Shown: positions 25,177 through 36,504, numbered from the stretch's first letter. The stretch is 51,587 bases of DNA from an uncultured Collinsella sp. (GCA_902495085.1 CABUWA010000001.1:1-51587); one strand, 5' to 3'. Numbers and translations are program-made. Notes: generated by a model not told the origin, from the sequence alone.

Positions 25177-25216
25177 CTAATGGGTTTAGGAACATCGATG
25201 ACAGAAGGAGAAATCG

Positions 25217-26365
25217 ATGAGTAAGAAAGAATGCATCGCGATGCTCCTCGCAGGAGGACAGGGCAGCCGATTGGGGGCACTCACCCAAAAGATCGCCAAG
25301 CCGGCGGTTAGCTTTGGTGGCAAGTTCCGCATTATCGACTTTTCGCTGTCCAACTGCTCCAACTCGGGCATCGACACGGTGGGCGTTCTGACGCAGTATC
25401 GTCCCTACCTGCTGCATGCCTACGTGGGCTCCGGCGAGGCGTGGGATCTGGACAGCCGCGACGGCGGCGTGTCGATCCTGCCGCCGTACGAGACGCAGAC
25501 CGGTGGCGCCTGGTATGCGGGCACGGCCGACGCCATTACGCAGAACCTCGACTACATCAAGGCCAACGACCCCAAGTACGTCCTGATTCTTTCGGGCGAT
25601 CACCTGTATCGCATGGACTACCGCAAGATGCTCAAGACGCACATTGAGAACAACGCCGACCTCACGGTGAGCGTTATGCCCGTGCCTTGGGAGGAGGCCA
25701 GCCGCTTTGGCATCCTGACCACCGACCCCGAGGACGGCCGCATCACCAAGTTCACCGAGAAGCCCGATAAGCCCGATTCGAACCTCGCCTCCATGGGCAT
25801 CTACATCTTCTCGGCCGACGTGCTGATCGAGGCGCTCGAGGAGGACGCTCTGGACCAGCGCTCGAGCCACGACTTTGGCAAGGATATCATCCCCAAGCTG
25901 CTCGGCGAGAACAAGCGCCTGTACAGCTACGAGTTCCACGGCTTCTGGAAGGACGTTGGCACCATCGCCAGCTTCCACGAGACCTCGATGGACCTGCTGG
26001 GCAACAACCCCGAGTTCGATCTGTTCGACAAGCACTTCCCCATCATGTCTAACATCACCACGCGACCGCCGCACTACATTGGCCCGGACGGCCGCCTGGA
26101 CGACTGCCTGGTCTCCAACGGCTGCAAGATCTACGGCACCGCTCGCCACTCGATCCTTTCGACCGATGTCATCATCGAGGAGCGCGCCGTGGTCGAGGAC
26201 TCCGTGCTGCTGCCGGGTGCGCACGTTAAGAGCGGCGCGCACATCTGCCGCGCTATTTTGGGCGAGAACTCCACGGTCGAAGAGGGCGTGAAGCTCGGCT
26301 CTGTCGATACCACCAAGGATACGGCCGTCGTTGGAAATGACGTCGTTATCGGGAAGGGGGAATGA
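25217..26365 (+). CDS. glgC: glucose-1-phosphate adenylyltransferase, catalytic subunit
   Basis: Makes ADP-glucose, the committed donor for glycogen synthesis. The N-terminus has LLAGGQGSRLGALTQKIAKPA with the intact nucleotide-binding GGxGxRL signature, then FGGKFRIIDFSLSNC, YAGTADAI and LILSGDHLYRMDY. Later come ASMGIYIFSADVL and a C-terminal left-handed beta-helix with repeated hexapeptides. 382 residues, AGAAGGAG upstream of ATG. It is followed after 4 bp by glgD, the non-catalytic partner. Confidence 0.96.
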   Translation: MSKKECIAMLLAGGQGSRLGALTQKIAKPAVSFGGKFRIIDFSLSNCSNSGIDTVGVLTQYRPYLLHAYVGSGEAWDLDSRDGGVSILPPYETQTGGAWYAGTADAITQNLDYIKANDPKYVLILSGDHLYRMDYRKMLKTHIENNADLTVSVMPVPWEEASRFGILTTDPEDGRITKFTEKPDKPDSNLASMGIYIFSADVLIEALEEDALDQRSSHDFGKDIIPKLLGENKRLYSYEFHGFWKDVGTIASFHETSMDLLGNNPEFDLFDKHFPIMSNITTRPPHYIGPDGRLDDCLVSNGCKIYGTARHSILSTDVIIEERAVVEDSVLLPGAHVKSGAHICRAILGENSTVEEGVKLGSVDTTKDTAVVGNDVVIGKGE

Positions 26366-26369
26366 TCCG

Positions 26370-27497
26370 ATGATCAATCGCAAGGCCATCGGTTATATCA
26401 CCGCTAACTACTCTTCGACCTACGGCAGCGTGCTGCTCAAGGACCGCCCCATCGCGTCCGTTCCGTTTTTGGGCCGCTATCGCCTGATCGACTTCCCGCT
26501 GTCCAACATGATGAATGCCGGCATTAAGACCGTCGGCGTCGTCATGCCGGGCAACTACCGCTCGCTGATCGACCATGTGGGCTCGGGCAAGGACTGGGGC
26601 CTGGACCGCAAGAAGGGCGGCCTGTTTATGGTGCCCGGCAACGCGTATGGCACCACCAAGGGCGGCATGCGCTTCTTGCTGCGCGACATCATCTCCAACA
26701 AGACGCTGTTCCAGCGCTCGGACAAGCCCTATGTTGTGATGATGGGCACCAACATCATCTTCAATATGGACCTCAACACCATCATCGACGCGCACGAGAA
26801 CTCCGGTGCCCAGATGACCGTGGTGTACTGCAAGGCCACGCACAACGTCGATGACGAGACCAAACTCGAAATTAACGAGAACGGTCGCCTGACGGGCGTG
26901 AGCGCCGGCGTCGTGTACGGCGACAACGCCTCTATGGACTGCTGCATCGTCAACCGCGAGACGCTACTCGAGATCATCGACCACTACCAGGCCGCCGACT
27001 ATCTGGACCTGCTCGAGGCACTCCAGGGCGACTTTGGCAACATCGACGTGTGCAGCTACGAGTACAAGGGCGAGGTCGTGGGCGTATTTAGCGAGAGGTC
27101 GCTGTATCGCCGCAGCATGGACCTGCTCGACCAGACCGTGGCCGACCAGCTCTTTGACCCCGAGCGCCCGATCCTGACCAAGGCTCACGACGTGCCGCCT
27201 TCGCGCTACGCGACCGGTAGCCACGCCTGCAACTCGATCATCTCGGCCGGCTGCATCATCAAGGGCACCGTGCGCAACTCGATCCTGTCGCGCGGCGTCG
27301 TGGTCGAGGAAGGCGCCTCGGTGACCAACTCGATCATCAACCAGAGCTGCGTCATCAAGAGCGGCGCCCGCGTTGAGAATGCCATCCTGGACAAGAACAA
27401 CGTGGTTCCCACCAACACCGAGCTTCGCGGCACGCCCGAGAACATCCTGGTGCTGGGAAAGGCCCCGTTAACTTCTGATATCACCAACGCGAGCTAG
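26370..27497 (+). CDS. glgD: GlgD, regulatory subunit of ADP-glucose pyrophosphorylase
   Basis: Homologue of GlgC in which the catalytic GGxGxRL loop is replaced (ITANYSSTYGSVLLKDRP), while PFLGRYRLIDFPLSNMMNAG, VPGNAYGTTKGGMRFL and a C-terminal hexapeptide beta-helix (SIISAGCIIKGTVRNSIL) are kept. This pattern identifies GlgD, which in low-GC Gram-positives forms a heteromer with GlgC and changes its activity. ATG 26370 fits best, with GGGGGA upstream; the ORF opens at 26331, overlapping glgC. It is 375 residues. A GlgC/GlgD pair is common in Firmicutes and less expected in an actinobacterium. Confidence 0.93.
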   Translation: MINRKAIGYITANYSSTYGSVLLKDRPIASVPFLGRYRLIDFPLSNMMNAGIKTVGVVMPGNYRSLIDHVGSGKDWGLDRKKGGLFMVPGNAYGTTKGGMRFLLRDIISNKTLFQRSDKPYVVMMGTNIIFNMDLNTIIDAHENSGAQMTVVYCKATHNVDDETKLEINENGRLTGVSAGVVYGDNASMDCCIVNRETLLEIIDHYQAADYLDLLEALQGDFGNIDVCSYEYKGEVVGVFSERSLYRRSMDLLDQTVADQLFDPERPILTKAHDVPPSRYATGSHACNSIISAGCIIKGTVRNSILSRGVVVEEGASVTNSIINQSCVIKSGARVENAILDKNNVVPTNTELRGTPENILVLGKAPLTSDITNAS

Positions 27498-27529
27498 CTT
27501 TGGCACCGCAACATCGCTCGTAACACGTA

Positions 27530-27563
27530 GAATAGCCGCCCGGTTAGCGCCAGGCGGCTATTC
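27530..27563 (+). other. hairpin in the glgD-glgA gap
   Basis: Perfect 11-bp arms GAATAGCCGCC and GGCGGCTATTC around a 12-base loop. It is not followed by a T run, so it is either a weak or partial terminator or a processing stem that lowers glgA relative to glgD. Confidence 0.5.
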
Positions 27564-27587
27564 TCGAATTGCAACATGGGAGACAAT

Positions 27588-29873
<2,286 letters not shown>

Positions 29874-29907
29874 TCCAGACGATCCAAAACCTCATCAAAC
29901 CCTAAGC

Positions 29908-29940
29908 AAGGGGCGCTCCAACCGGGCGCCCCTTCTCTGT
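29908..29940 (+). terminator. Rho-independent terminator after glgA
   Basis: AAGGGGCGC and GCGCCCCTT pair around a 9-base loop, followed by a T-rich CTCTGTT stretch. Confidence 0.75.
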
Positions 29941-29946
29941 TAATAG

Positions 29947-29966
29947 TTGGTAAAACGATTTTCTAG
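29947..29966 (+). promoter_or_regulatory. operator-like TTGGTAAAAC site before the GH13-GH77 gene
   Basis: The half-site TTGGTAAAAC is identical to 20080-20089 and is followed by an imperfect mirror half (GATTTTCTAG). A related GATGGTAAAC lies at 29981-29990. This links the gene below to the regulation of glgB. Confidence 0.5.
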
Positions 29967-30000
29967 GACAACCGTTCGCCGATGGTAAACGGATGTTGTT

Positions 30001-30028
30001 TATACAGCCTGTGTACAACAGATATACT
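30001..30028 (+). promoter_or_regulatory. candidate promoter of GH13-GH77 gene
   Basis: TATACA, 16 bases, TATACT. It lies 62 bp before the ATG and just behind the operator-like sites. Confidence 0.35.
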
Positions 30029-30089
30029 TATATCCTGTGCGTAAAGCCCATGTCCCGCACGCCATGATTGTATAGAACTGGACCATACT

Positions 30090-33000
30090 ATGAGATTGAC
30101 ACACAACAGCCGCCTGCCGCAGTTTCGCACTCCGTTTGGCGCTGTGACCACTGGTACTTCCGTTTCGCTCTCGGTGATTTTGGAGGATGCCGACCCCAAC
30201 CAGGCAACGCTTACGCTGCGAACCTGGGTCGATGAGATTGGTGAGTCTCGATATCCCATGACGCATGAGGGCGACGGCATATTTAGCGTAGAGCTTAAGT
30301 GCACCGAGCCCTGTCTTATCTGGTACAGCTTTATCTGCAATATCGAAGGCCAGCCCGAGGTCCGCTTGGGCGCACCGCAAGGACGCACCGGCGGCGAAGG
30401 CGTAACCTACAACTACGCCGAGGTGCCGTCATTCCAGGTCACCGTTTACAAACACCGTGAGAACCGTCCCACCTGGTACGAGCGCGGTATGGTCTACCAG
30501 ATCTTCCCCGATCGCTATGCCCGCGACGAGCACTGGCGCGAGCGCACACTGGCCGAGGTCGAAAAACCGCGTAAGGGCATTCAGCGCCGCATGGTCGAGG
30601 ACTGGAACGAACCGCCCGAGTACGAGCGTGCCGAAGACGGCTCCATCAAGACCTGGGATTTTTACGGCGGCTCACTCAAGGGTATCCAAAATGACCTGCC
30701 CCGCATCGCTGAGCTGGGCTTTACAGCTATCTACCTCAACCCCATATTTGAAGCCGTGAGCAACCACCGCTACGACACCGCCGATTACACCAAGATTGAT
30801 CCGATTCTGGGCACCGAGCAAGACTTTACGGAGTTGTGCAAGGCGGCCGAGAAGCTAGGCATTTCCATCATTCTGGACGGTGTGTTCAACCACACGGGCG
30901 ACGATTCGATCTACTTCAACCGCTACGGCAACTACCCCGGCGTGGGCGCGTGGCAAAGCGAGGATTCGCCGTGGCGCGATGCGTTTTATTTCCACGAGGA
31001 CGGCTCGTACGACTGCTGGTGGGGTGTGGGCAATATGCCCGCCATTAATGAGAGCTCCGAACTGGTACGCGAGCGGCTCCTGGGCAAGGACGGAGTCATT
31101 CGTAAATGGCTGCGCGCCGGCGCTCACGGCTGGCGCCTCGATGTGGCCGACGAGCTTTCCGATGACTTCCTGACCGAGATTAAGAAGGCAGTACTTGCCG
31201 AAAAGCCTGACGCACTGTTGCTCGGCGAAGTCTGGGAAGATGCCTCCAACAAGATCAGCTACGGCCATCTGCGTCGCTATCTGCAAGGCTCCGAGCTCGA
31301 CTCGGCCATGGATTACCCCTTCCGCGACATGGTCATCGGCTTTTTGATGGGCTACAAAAACGCCTACCAAGCTGCCGAGGATATCGAGACCCTACGCGAG
31401 AACTATCCGCGTGAGGCCCTGTCTTGCGCACTCAACCTGCTGTCGAGCCACGACCGTCCGCGCATTATCTCGGTGCTCGGCGGCGGCCCCGACGAGTCGC
31501 AGCTGCCCGAGTGCGAGCGCAGCAAGTGGCGCCTGGACGAGAACGCGATGGGCCTGGCCAAGAGCCGTTTTTGGCTCGCGACGCTCATGCAGATGACGTT
31601 CCCGGGCGTTCCCTCGATCTATTATGGCGACGAGTACGGCTTGGAGGGTCTCACCGATCCGGGCAATCGTCGCACCATGCCGACCAAGGAAGACCTGCAC
31701 GACTTCGATACGTTCGCGATCGTAAAGAACGCATCTGCTGTGCGCCGCGCGCTGCCGTTTATGGTTGACGGCGAGATAAAGGCCTTCGCGCTCAACGACG
31801 AGGTACTCGCCTATACGCGCACCGGTAAAGACGGTGAGGCCGCAACGGTTATCATCAACCGCAGTCTGCGCAATTCGCATCGCGTGACCATTCCGGCGCT
31901 CGGCGAATGCGCGAGCGATGTGATTAGCGGTCATGAGTGCGAGATCCACAACGGTACAGTCACGCTCGATCTGTATCCGCTGGGCTCGTCGATCATCTAT
32001 CACCATGCCGAGCAGCGCCTGCAGGAGCCGCTCGATCACGGTGCGGGTGTTGTGTGCCATATCACATCGGTGCCGACCGACGACGGCAAGCCCGGTACGA
32101 TCGGCGCGCCCACGCGTCGTTTTATCGACCATCTGGCCGCTATGGGTATGCGCTACTGGCAGGTTCTCCCCGTCAACCCCACGGACTTCTTCCGCTCCCC
32201 TTACGCCGGTCCTTCGGCCTTTGCAGGCAATATCGACCTGCTGCCCGAAAGTCACGAGGAGCTGGCCGCCGACTTTGCTGTCTGGAAGACCCGCGGCGGC
32301 GAGGATGCCGATCCGCTGTACACGGCGTTTAAACATCGCAATGCCGATTGGCTCGAGAAGTACTGCGTCTACATGGCCGTTAAGAAGTACTTTAAGGGCG
32401 AGTCGCGCCACGATTGGCCGGCAGATGTCGCGCGCTACAACGAGCATCTGATCGACGACAAGCGCTTCCACAACGAGGCCGAGCTTCAGGCGTACATGCA
32501 GTACCGCTTTGACCTAGCTTGGTGCGAGCTCATGAACTATGCGCACAAGAAGGGCATCGAGGTTATCGGCGATATTCCTATGTACGTGTCCGACGATTCG
32601 GCGGATGCGTGGAGCGAACCCGAGAACTTCTGGCTGTCCGATACCGGCAAGGCGATTGAGATTTCCGGCGCGCCGCCCGACAACTTTGCACCCGAGGGCC
32701 AGGTGTGGGGCAACCCGACGTTCCGCTGGGACCACATGAAGCAGAACGGCTATAACTGGTGGATGGATCGCCTGCGTCGCGCGTTTTCACTCTACGACCG
32801 TGTGCGCCTGGATCACTTCCTGGGATTCCACAGCTACTTTAGCATTCCCGCGGGCAAGGCCTGCGCCGACGGGCGTTGGCTGGCAGGCCCGGGCAAGGAC
32901 CTTTTCCAGACCGCCTATGACGAGCTGGGTCCGCTCAACTTTATCGCCGAGGACTTGGGCTATTTGACACCCGGTGTTCGCGCCATGGCTTCGACCTGTG

Positions 33001-33386
33001 GTTTCCCCGGCATGGACGTGCTGGAGTTTAGCGATTACGACGTCCGTTGCGGCGTGCACCCCACACCAGGAAAGATCCTGTACACCTCGACGCACGATAC
33101 GTCGACGCTGGCCGGTTGGTGCACGCGTTCCTTTGCGGGCGGCGATGAGCCGAGCGGTGTTGAGGTGGCGGCCAAGCTGATGAGCGACGCGCTGGCTAGC
33201 GACGCTCCCCTGGTGATGATGCCGCTGCAGGATGTCCTGGGGCTTGGCGACGACGCACGTATGAACGTGCCGGGCGTGGCCACGGGCAACTGGACCTGGC
33301 AGGCTGACGAAGCGGACATTGCAGCCGCCGAGGACAAAACCGCACAGCTCCTGCGCAACAACCATAGATTCTGGGGCGAAGCGTGA
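30090..33386 (+). CDS. fusion of GH13 alpha-amylase/neopullulanase and GH77 4-alpha-glucanotransferase
   Basis: A 1098-residue protein with two complete enzymes. Residues about 1-125 are a beta-rich N-domain. From MVYQIFPDRYARDEHW to about residue 630 lies a neopullulanase-type GH13 with DGVFNHTGDDS, HGWRLDVADEL (nucleophile Asp), LLLGEVWED (acid/base Glu) and SSHDRPR. From about residue 640 a MalQ-type GH77 begins (GAGVVCHITSVPTDDG), with MRYWQVLPVNPT, RLDHFLGFHSY (nucleophile), NFIAEDLGYL and STHDTSTLAGW. Both active sites appear intact. The pair would trim and disproportionate short alpha-glucans from glycogen turnover or diet. No signal peptide is seen, so it should be cytosolic. Confidence 0.93.
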   Translation: MRLTHNSRLPQFRTPFGAVTTGTSVSLSVILEDADPNQATLTLRTWVDEIGESRYPMTHEGDGIFSVELKCTEPCLIWYSFICNIEGQPEVRLGAPQGRTGGEGVTYNYAEVPSFQVTVYKHRENRPTWYERGMVYQIFPDRYARDEHWRERTLAEVEKPRKGIQRRMVEDWNEPPEYERAEDGSIKTWDFYGGSLKGIQNDLPRIAELGFTAIYLNPIFEAVSNHRYDTADYTKIDPILGTEQDFTELCKAAEKLGISIILDGVFNHTGDDSIYFNRYGNYPGVGAWQSEDSPWRDAFYFHEDGSYDCWWGVGNMPAINESSELVRERLLGKDGVIRKWLRAGAHGWRLDVADELSDDFLTEIKKAVLAEKPDALLLGEVWEDASNKISYGHLRRYLQGSELDSAMDYPFRDMVIGFLMGYKNAYQAAEDIETLRENYPREALSCALNLLSSHDRPRIISVLGGGPDESQLPECERSKWRLDENAMGLAKSRFWLATLMQMTFPGVPSIYYGDEYGLEGLTDPGNRRTMPTKEDLHDFDTFAIVKNASAVRRALPFMVDGEIKAFALNDEVLAYTRTGKDGEAATVIINRSLRNSHRVTIPALGECASDVISGHECEIHNGTVTLDLYPLGSSIIYHHAEQRLQEPLDHGAGVVCHITSVPTDDGKPGTIGAPTRRFIDHLAAMGMRYWQVLPVNPTDFFRSPYAGPSAFAGNIDLLPESHEELAADFAVWKTRGGEDADPLYTAFKHRNADWLEKYCVYMAVKKYFKGESRHDWPADVARYNEHLIDDKRFHNEAELQAYMQYRFDLAWCELMNYAHKKGIEVIGDIPMYVSDDSADAWSEPENFWLSDTGKAIEISGAPPDNFAPEGQVWGNPTFRWDHMKQNGYNWWMDRLRRAFSLYDRVRLDHFLGFHSYFSIPAGKACADGRWLAGPGKDLFQTAYDELGPLNFIAEDLGYLTPGVRAMASTCGFPGMDVLEFSDYDVRCGVHPTPGKILYTSTHDTSTLAGWCTRSFAGGDEPSGVEVAAKLMSDALASDAPLVMMPLQDVLGLGDDARMNVPGVATGNWTWQADEADIAAAEDKTAQLLRNNHRFWGEA

Positions 33387-33430
33387 AAAAACCCCCGATA
33401 TAGGGTACAGTTACAGACGTTTGAATTTTT

Positions 33431-33456
33431 GCGGGCAGAGTAATCTGCCCGCTTTG
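33431..33456 (+). terminator. probable terminator after GH13-GH77 gene
   Basis: GCGGGCAGA and TCTGCCCGC form a perfect 9-bp stem with a GTAA tetraloop; only a short TTT follows, so it may leak into the next gene. Confidence 0.55.
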
Positions 33457-33474
33457 TGCTGAAAAGGAAGTATT

Positions 33475-33711
33475 ATGGCGCGCTACGATTACAAGTGCTC
33501 GAGCTGCGGCAACGTGTTTGAGGTTGAGCATCCCATGTCCGAGACTCCCGAGGTCGCGTGCCCGAGCTGCGGTGCCCCGGCGGCCAAGACGTTCTCGGCC
33601 AGCGGCATTAAATTTGAGGGTAGCGGTTTCTACAACACCGACCAGCGAAGCGGCGGCTCCAGCACCAACGCCACGAGCGGCTGCTGCGCCAACTGCCCGC
33701 ATAACCACTAG
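33475..33711 (+). CDS. FmdB-family small zinc-ribbon protein
   Basis: 78 residues: ARYDYKCSSCGNVFEVEHPM followed by ACPSCGAPAAKTFSASGIKF, the four-cysteine zinc ribbon typical of the FmdB family, then a Gly/Ser-rich end. AAAAGGAAG lies before the ATG. Unusually the C-terminus carries another short Cys pattern (CCANCPHNH). The family is annotated as putative regulatory but its role is not settled. Confidence 0.88.
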   Translation: MARYDYKCSSCGNVFEVEHPMSETPEVACPSCGAPAAKTFSASGIKFEGSGFYNTDQRSGGSSTNATSGCCANCPHNH

Positions 33712-33716
33712 AAACC

Positions 33717-33758
33717 AAATAGCCCCGCGACCGACACCGATCGCGGGGCTATTTCTTT
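33717..33758. terminator. strong terminator after fmdB, possibly bidirectional
   Basis: Perfect 14-bp arms (33717-33730 and 33741-33754) around a 10-base loop, flanked by A-rich and T-rich sequence, so it could also stop rsmB transcription from the other strand. Confidence 0.8.
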
Positions 33759-33796
33759 GCGCTATGGATAGCTAATTATCTACCAAGGTTTCCTTA

Positions 33797-33867
33797 TGAG
33801 TTGCGGTGAAATAAGGACTGTTTGGCGAGCAGAAGCCGCTATTCAATCCCTATTTCACCGCAACTTA
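33797..33867. repeat. inverted-repeat element, AAGTTGCGGTGAAATA family, copy 1
   Basis: 24-base arms at 33797-33820 and 33844-33867 differ at 3 positions and flank a 23-base centre. The core GTTGCGGTGAAATA recurs in the element at 50057-50125. It lies immediately behind the rsmB stop codon. Confidence 0.8.
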
Positions 33868-33871
33868 GTCG

Positions 33872-35272
33872 TTACTTGCGGACCAGTCTGGCGCAGAAGT
33901 GGCCATCGTAGGAATCGGCGTTTACGGGGACGCTTTCGAAGAGGCCACGATCGTTCTGGCGTACGGATACGAGCTTCTTGGCCTGATCGAACTCGGGGAG
34001 TTGCAGAATCTGCGCCTCAGAGAGCTGATCCAGGGTAAAGCCGGCGCCCTCGGGAGAGGCCAAGAAGGCATCCACGACCTGCGTGTTCTCTTCATCAAAA
34101 ACCGAGCAGGTGGCATAGATAAGCTCACCGCCGGCAGCCACGCGCGCGGCGGCTTCCTTGAGCATCGTCAGCTGCAGTTTGGGCAGCTCAACCGCCACAT
34201 CCTTTTCGGTCAGGCGCCACGGAATCTCGGGATGACGACGCATTGTTCCGGTGCCAGAGCACGGTGCATCGATAAAGACCGTGTCGAACTTAACCGGCTT
34301 GCCAAGCATGGCATCAAACGACGTCAGTACTTCATCAAGCTCGCAGGCATCACCCGAAACCGTACGAACACCCTGAATACCGGCCTTATGCAGGCGAGCG
34401 AGATTCAGGTCGCACTTACGGTCATGAAGATCAAGTGCCGTATGCTGACGCTCATAGCCGGCGCGCTTGCCCTGGCACATCATCACATAGGTCTTGGTAC
34501 CGCGACCGGCACCAATCTCAAGGCAGCTACCAGGGCGCGTGGCAGCTGTGGCGATAAGCTGCGCGTTAAGGTCCGAGGCCACCGCGGCAGCACGCTCAAA
34601 TACGCCCGACGCAACCGTAACCTGGGCATCAACCGGGGCATGGCAGCCTGGGAAGACAGGCGCGACGAGCTGCGAGATATAGGGATCGGGCTTAGTAGCA
34701 AAGGCGTTCTCATGAAGGGCCAGCGGCGCGGGGGCCAGATTGCCGGCAAAGTTAAGCGCACCCTCAGGAGTGTCGAACGATGCCATAATGCGAGCGCACA
34801 GCCAACGCGGTAGACCCATCAGGCGCGACAGACGAACCAAGCGTCGCTCAGGCTCATCTACATCGGACGCAGTGGCAAAGTCCTCAACGTTGTCCGCGAC
34901 CTTATGCAGCACGGCATTGGCCAAACCTGCGGCAGACTTAGCTCCGCTGCGCACCAGCTCAACACCCTGACTTACTGCAACGCGGCCAGGCGTATGCAGA
35001 TAGAGCATCTCGAAGGCCGAGATACGAAGCGCCATGCGAACACGCGGCGCAACCTTTTTAGGCTTATCAAGAAACTGATCGAGCAGCTCGTCCAAAATAC
35101 CCTGTGTGGCGGCCACGCCAAGCGCCAAGCGAGCTGCAAAAGCGGAATCGCGCTGGTCAATAGCCTTGGCCGATGCGCGAGAGGACAGCACGTCACGCGC
35201 ATACATACCGCGGCGATCAGCCTCCATTAGCACATCGAGCGCAAGCTTGCGCGCGGGAGACAACTTGCTCAT
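33872..35272 (-). CDS. rsmB: 16S rRNA (cytosine-967 C5) methyltransferase
   Basis: RsmB/Sun family. The N-terminal NusB-like helical domain (LDVLMEADRRGMYARDVL to about residue 140) is followed by a SAM-dependent methyltransferase domain with CLEIGAGRGTKTYVM (SAM loop), FDTVFIDAPCSGTGTMRRHP (motif IV with one catalytic Cys) and LIYATCSVFDEENTQVV (motif VI with the second Cys). About 466 residues. ATG 35272 overlaps the fmt stop as ATGA, the usual fmt-rsmB coupling. Confidence 0.93.
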   Translation of the reverse strand: MSKLSPARKLALDVLMEADRRGMYARDVLSSRASAKAIDQRDSAFAARLALGVAATQGILDELLDQFLDKPKKVAPRVRMALRISAFEMLYLHTPGRVAVSQGVELVRSGAKSAAGLANAVLHKVADNVEDFATASDVDEPERRLVRLSRLMGLPRWLCARIMASFDTPEGALNFAGNLAPAPLALHENAFATKPDPYISQLVAPVFPGCHAPVDAQVTVASGVFERAAAVASDLNAQLIATAATRPGSCLEIGAGRGTKTYVMMCQGKRAGYERQHTALDLHDRKCDLNLARLHKAGIQGVRTVSGDACELDEVLTSFDAMLGKPVKFDTVFIDAPCSGTGTMRRHPEIPWRLTEKDVAVELPKLQLTMLKEAAARVAAGGELIYATCSVFDEENTQVVDAFLASPEGAGFTLDQLSEAQILQLPEFDQAKKLVSVRQNDRGLFESVPVNADSYDGHFCARLVRK

Positions 35273-36189
35273 GACAAAACACCCCAGATAAGATCGGCAC
35301 CCTGTAGGCCAGCAGCCCAAGCAGAAGCGGCCATAGCACGCTTGCCATCTGGCTTAACCTCGAGCAACTCAATCGAGCCATCGGAAAGACCCAGGTAAAC
35401 ACGCTTGGCCTTAACGTCAACGGCGCCCTCGCCAAGCGAAACATCGGCCAGCGCAGCATCGAGCACACGCACGGTCTTGCCGGCAATCACGCAACGAGCA
35501 GGCGCGGTATCGGACGAAGCGAGCACATGACGCACGCAATCGAGCGCAGCCATCTGCGGATCCAGACGCATCTCCTGCTTAGAAATCTTGGCTGCATGCG
35601 TGACGAGCGACTCATCCTGCTCAGTCCAAACAGCCGAGCCATCGGCAAGCGAGGGAAGCGTATCAGCCAGCAGTTTGCCGCCAAGCTCACCAAGCTCCAT
35701 GGTCAGCGCCTCAGCATGCTTACCGGCAACCGACGTGGATGCCTGAGCACAATAAGCACCAGTATCCACGCCATGCCCAATGCGCATAATGGAAACGCCG
35801 GCTACCTCGTCACCAGCAAGAATGGCACGCTGAATGGGAGCAGCGCCACGCCAACGCGGCAGCAGCGAAGCATGAACATTCACAATACCGAGCGGCGCCA
35901 TATGCAGCACCTCATCGGGCAAAATGCAGCCATAAGCAGCCACACAGAAAATGTCAGCCTGGGCAGCTTGAAGCGCCTCAACAACCTCAGGCGTCATACG
36001 ATTAGCCTCAACAACCGGCAACCCCAGCTCAAGCGCCTTAGCCTTAACAGGAGACGGCTCCAGCTTCTTACCACGCCCACGAACAGCATCGGGACGAGTA
36101 ACAACAAGCGCAATCTCATTCCCAGCCTCAACAAGCGAAGTCAGCGAAGGCACAGCAAAATCAGGCGTACCCATAAACACAATACGCAT
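35269..36189 (-). CDS. fmt: methionyl-tRNA formyltransferase
   Basis: Formylates initiator Met-tRNA using 10-formyl-THF. 306 residues: MRIVFMGTPDFAVPSL at the start, the catalytic region NVHASLLPRWRGAAPIQRAI (Asn/His), GVSIMRIGHGVDTG, and a C-terminal OB-like tRNA-binding domain. Upstream GAGGAG gives a good ribosome site. It lies downstream of def and overlaps rsmB. Between def and fmt is a 323-bp gap with a large inverted repeat, which may split the usual def-fmt unit. Confidence 0.95.
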   Translation of the reverse strand: MRIVFMGTPDFAVPSLTSLVEAGNEIALVVTRPDAVRGRGKKLEPSPVKAKALELGLPVVEANRMTPEVVEALQAAQADIFCVAAYGCILPDEVLHMAPLGIVNVHASLLPRWRGAAPIQRAILAGDEVAGVSIMRIGHGVDTGAYCAQASTSVAGKHAEALTMELGELGGKLLADTLPSLADGSAVWTEQDESLVTHAAKISKQEMRLDPQMAALDCVRHVLASSDTAPARCVIAGKTVRVLDAALADVSLGEGAVDVKAKRVYLGLSDGSIELLEVKPDGKRAMAASAWAAGLQGADLIWGVLS

Positions 36190-36408
36190 AAAAGTTAGTC
36201 TCCTCTCAATAACGAGCCGAGACGGCTACAAATAACAGCGGAAAGCCAAGTACCCAGCCCATCCGCAAGAACAATTCAACAAGAACAAATATACCCAAAA
36301 CCAAAGAAAGAGCCGCAATAAAAGCAGCTCTTTCAGCAAAGCACCTATCAGCAAAGACGCCCTTCCCTGGCCCGACGGCACCCGGGCGAGACAAGCAGCG
36401 TCAACGTA
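36190..36408. other. AT-rich part of the def-fmt gap
   Basis: No gene can be supported. Minus-strand frames here give hydrophobic peptides in two registers, but neither has a convincing start or ribosome site. A small 8-bp stem (GAAAGAGC/GCTCTTTC) lies near 36304-36335. Confidence 0.4.
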
Positions 36409-36504
36409 GTCCCCGGGGTGCCCGCCTATATCGTCCCGCGCGCAGTTTCGCAGCGCAGCGAGAATGTTTGAGCACGGGATGATATAGGCGGGCACCCCGG
36501 GGAC
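36409..36504. repeat. large inverted-repeat element with 30-bp arms
   Basis: Arms at 36409-36438 and 36475-36504 are reverse complements with one mismatch and enclose 36 bases. Both outer ends are GTCCCC/GGGGAC. The arrangement (30-bp arms, one mismatch, spacer of about 35) is the same as that of the element at 41207-41300, although the arm sequences differ. Confidence 0.92.

Noticed and set aside
22610..26389. Minus-strand ORF of 1259 codons opposite glgP and glgC
   Set aside because: It is the antisense shadow of two highly conserved genes. The GC-rich third codon positions suppress stop codons on the opposite strand; the predicted peptide is rich in Val, Leu, His and Gly without any family motif.
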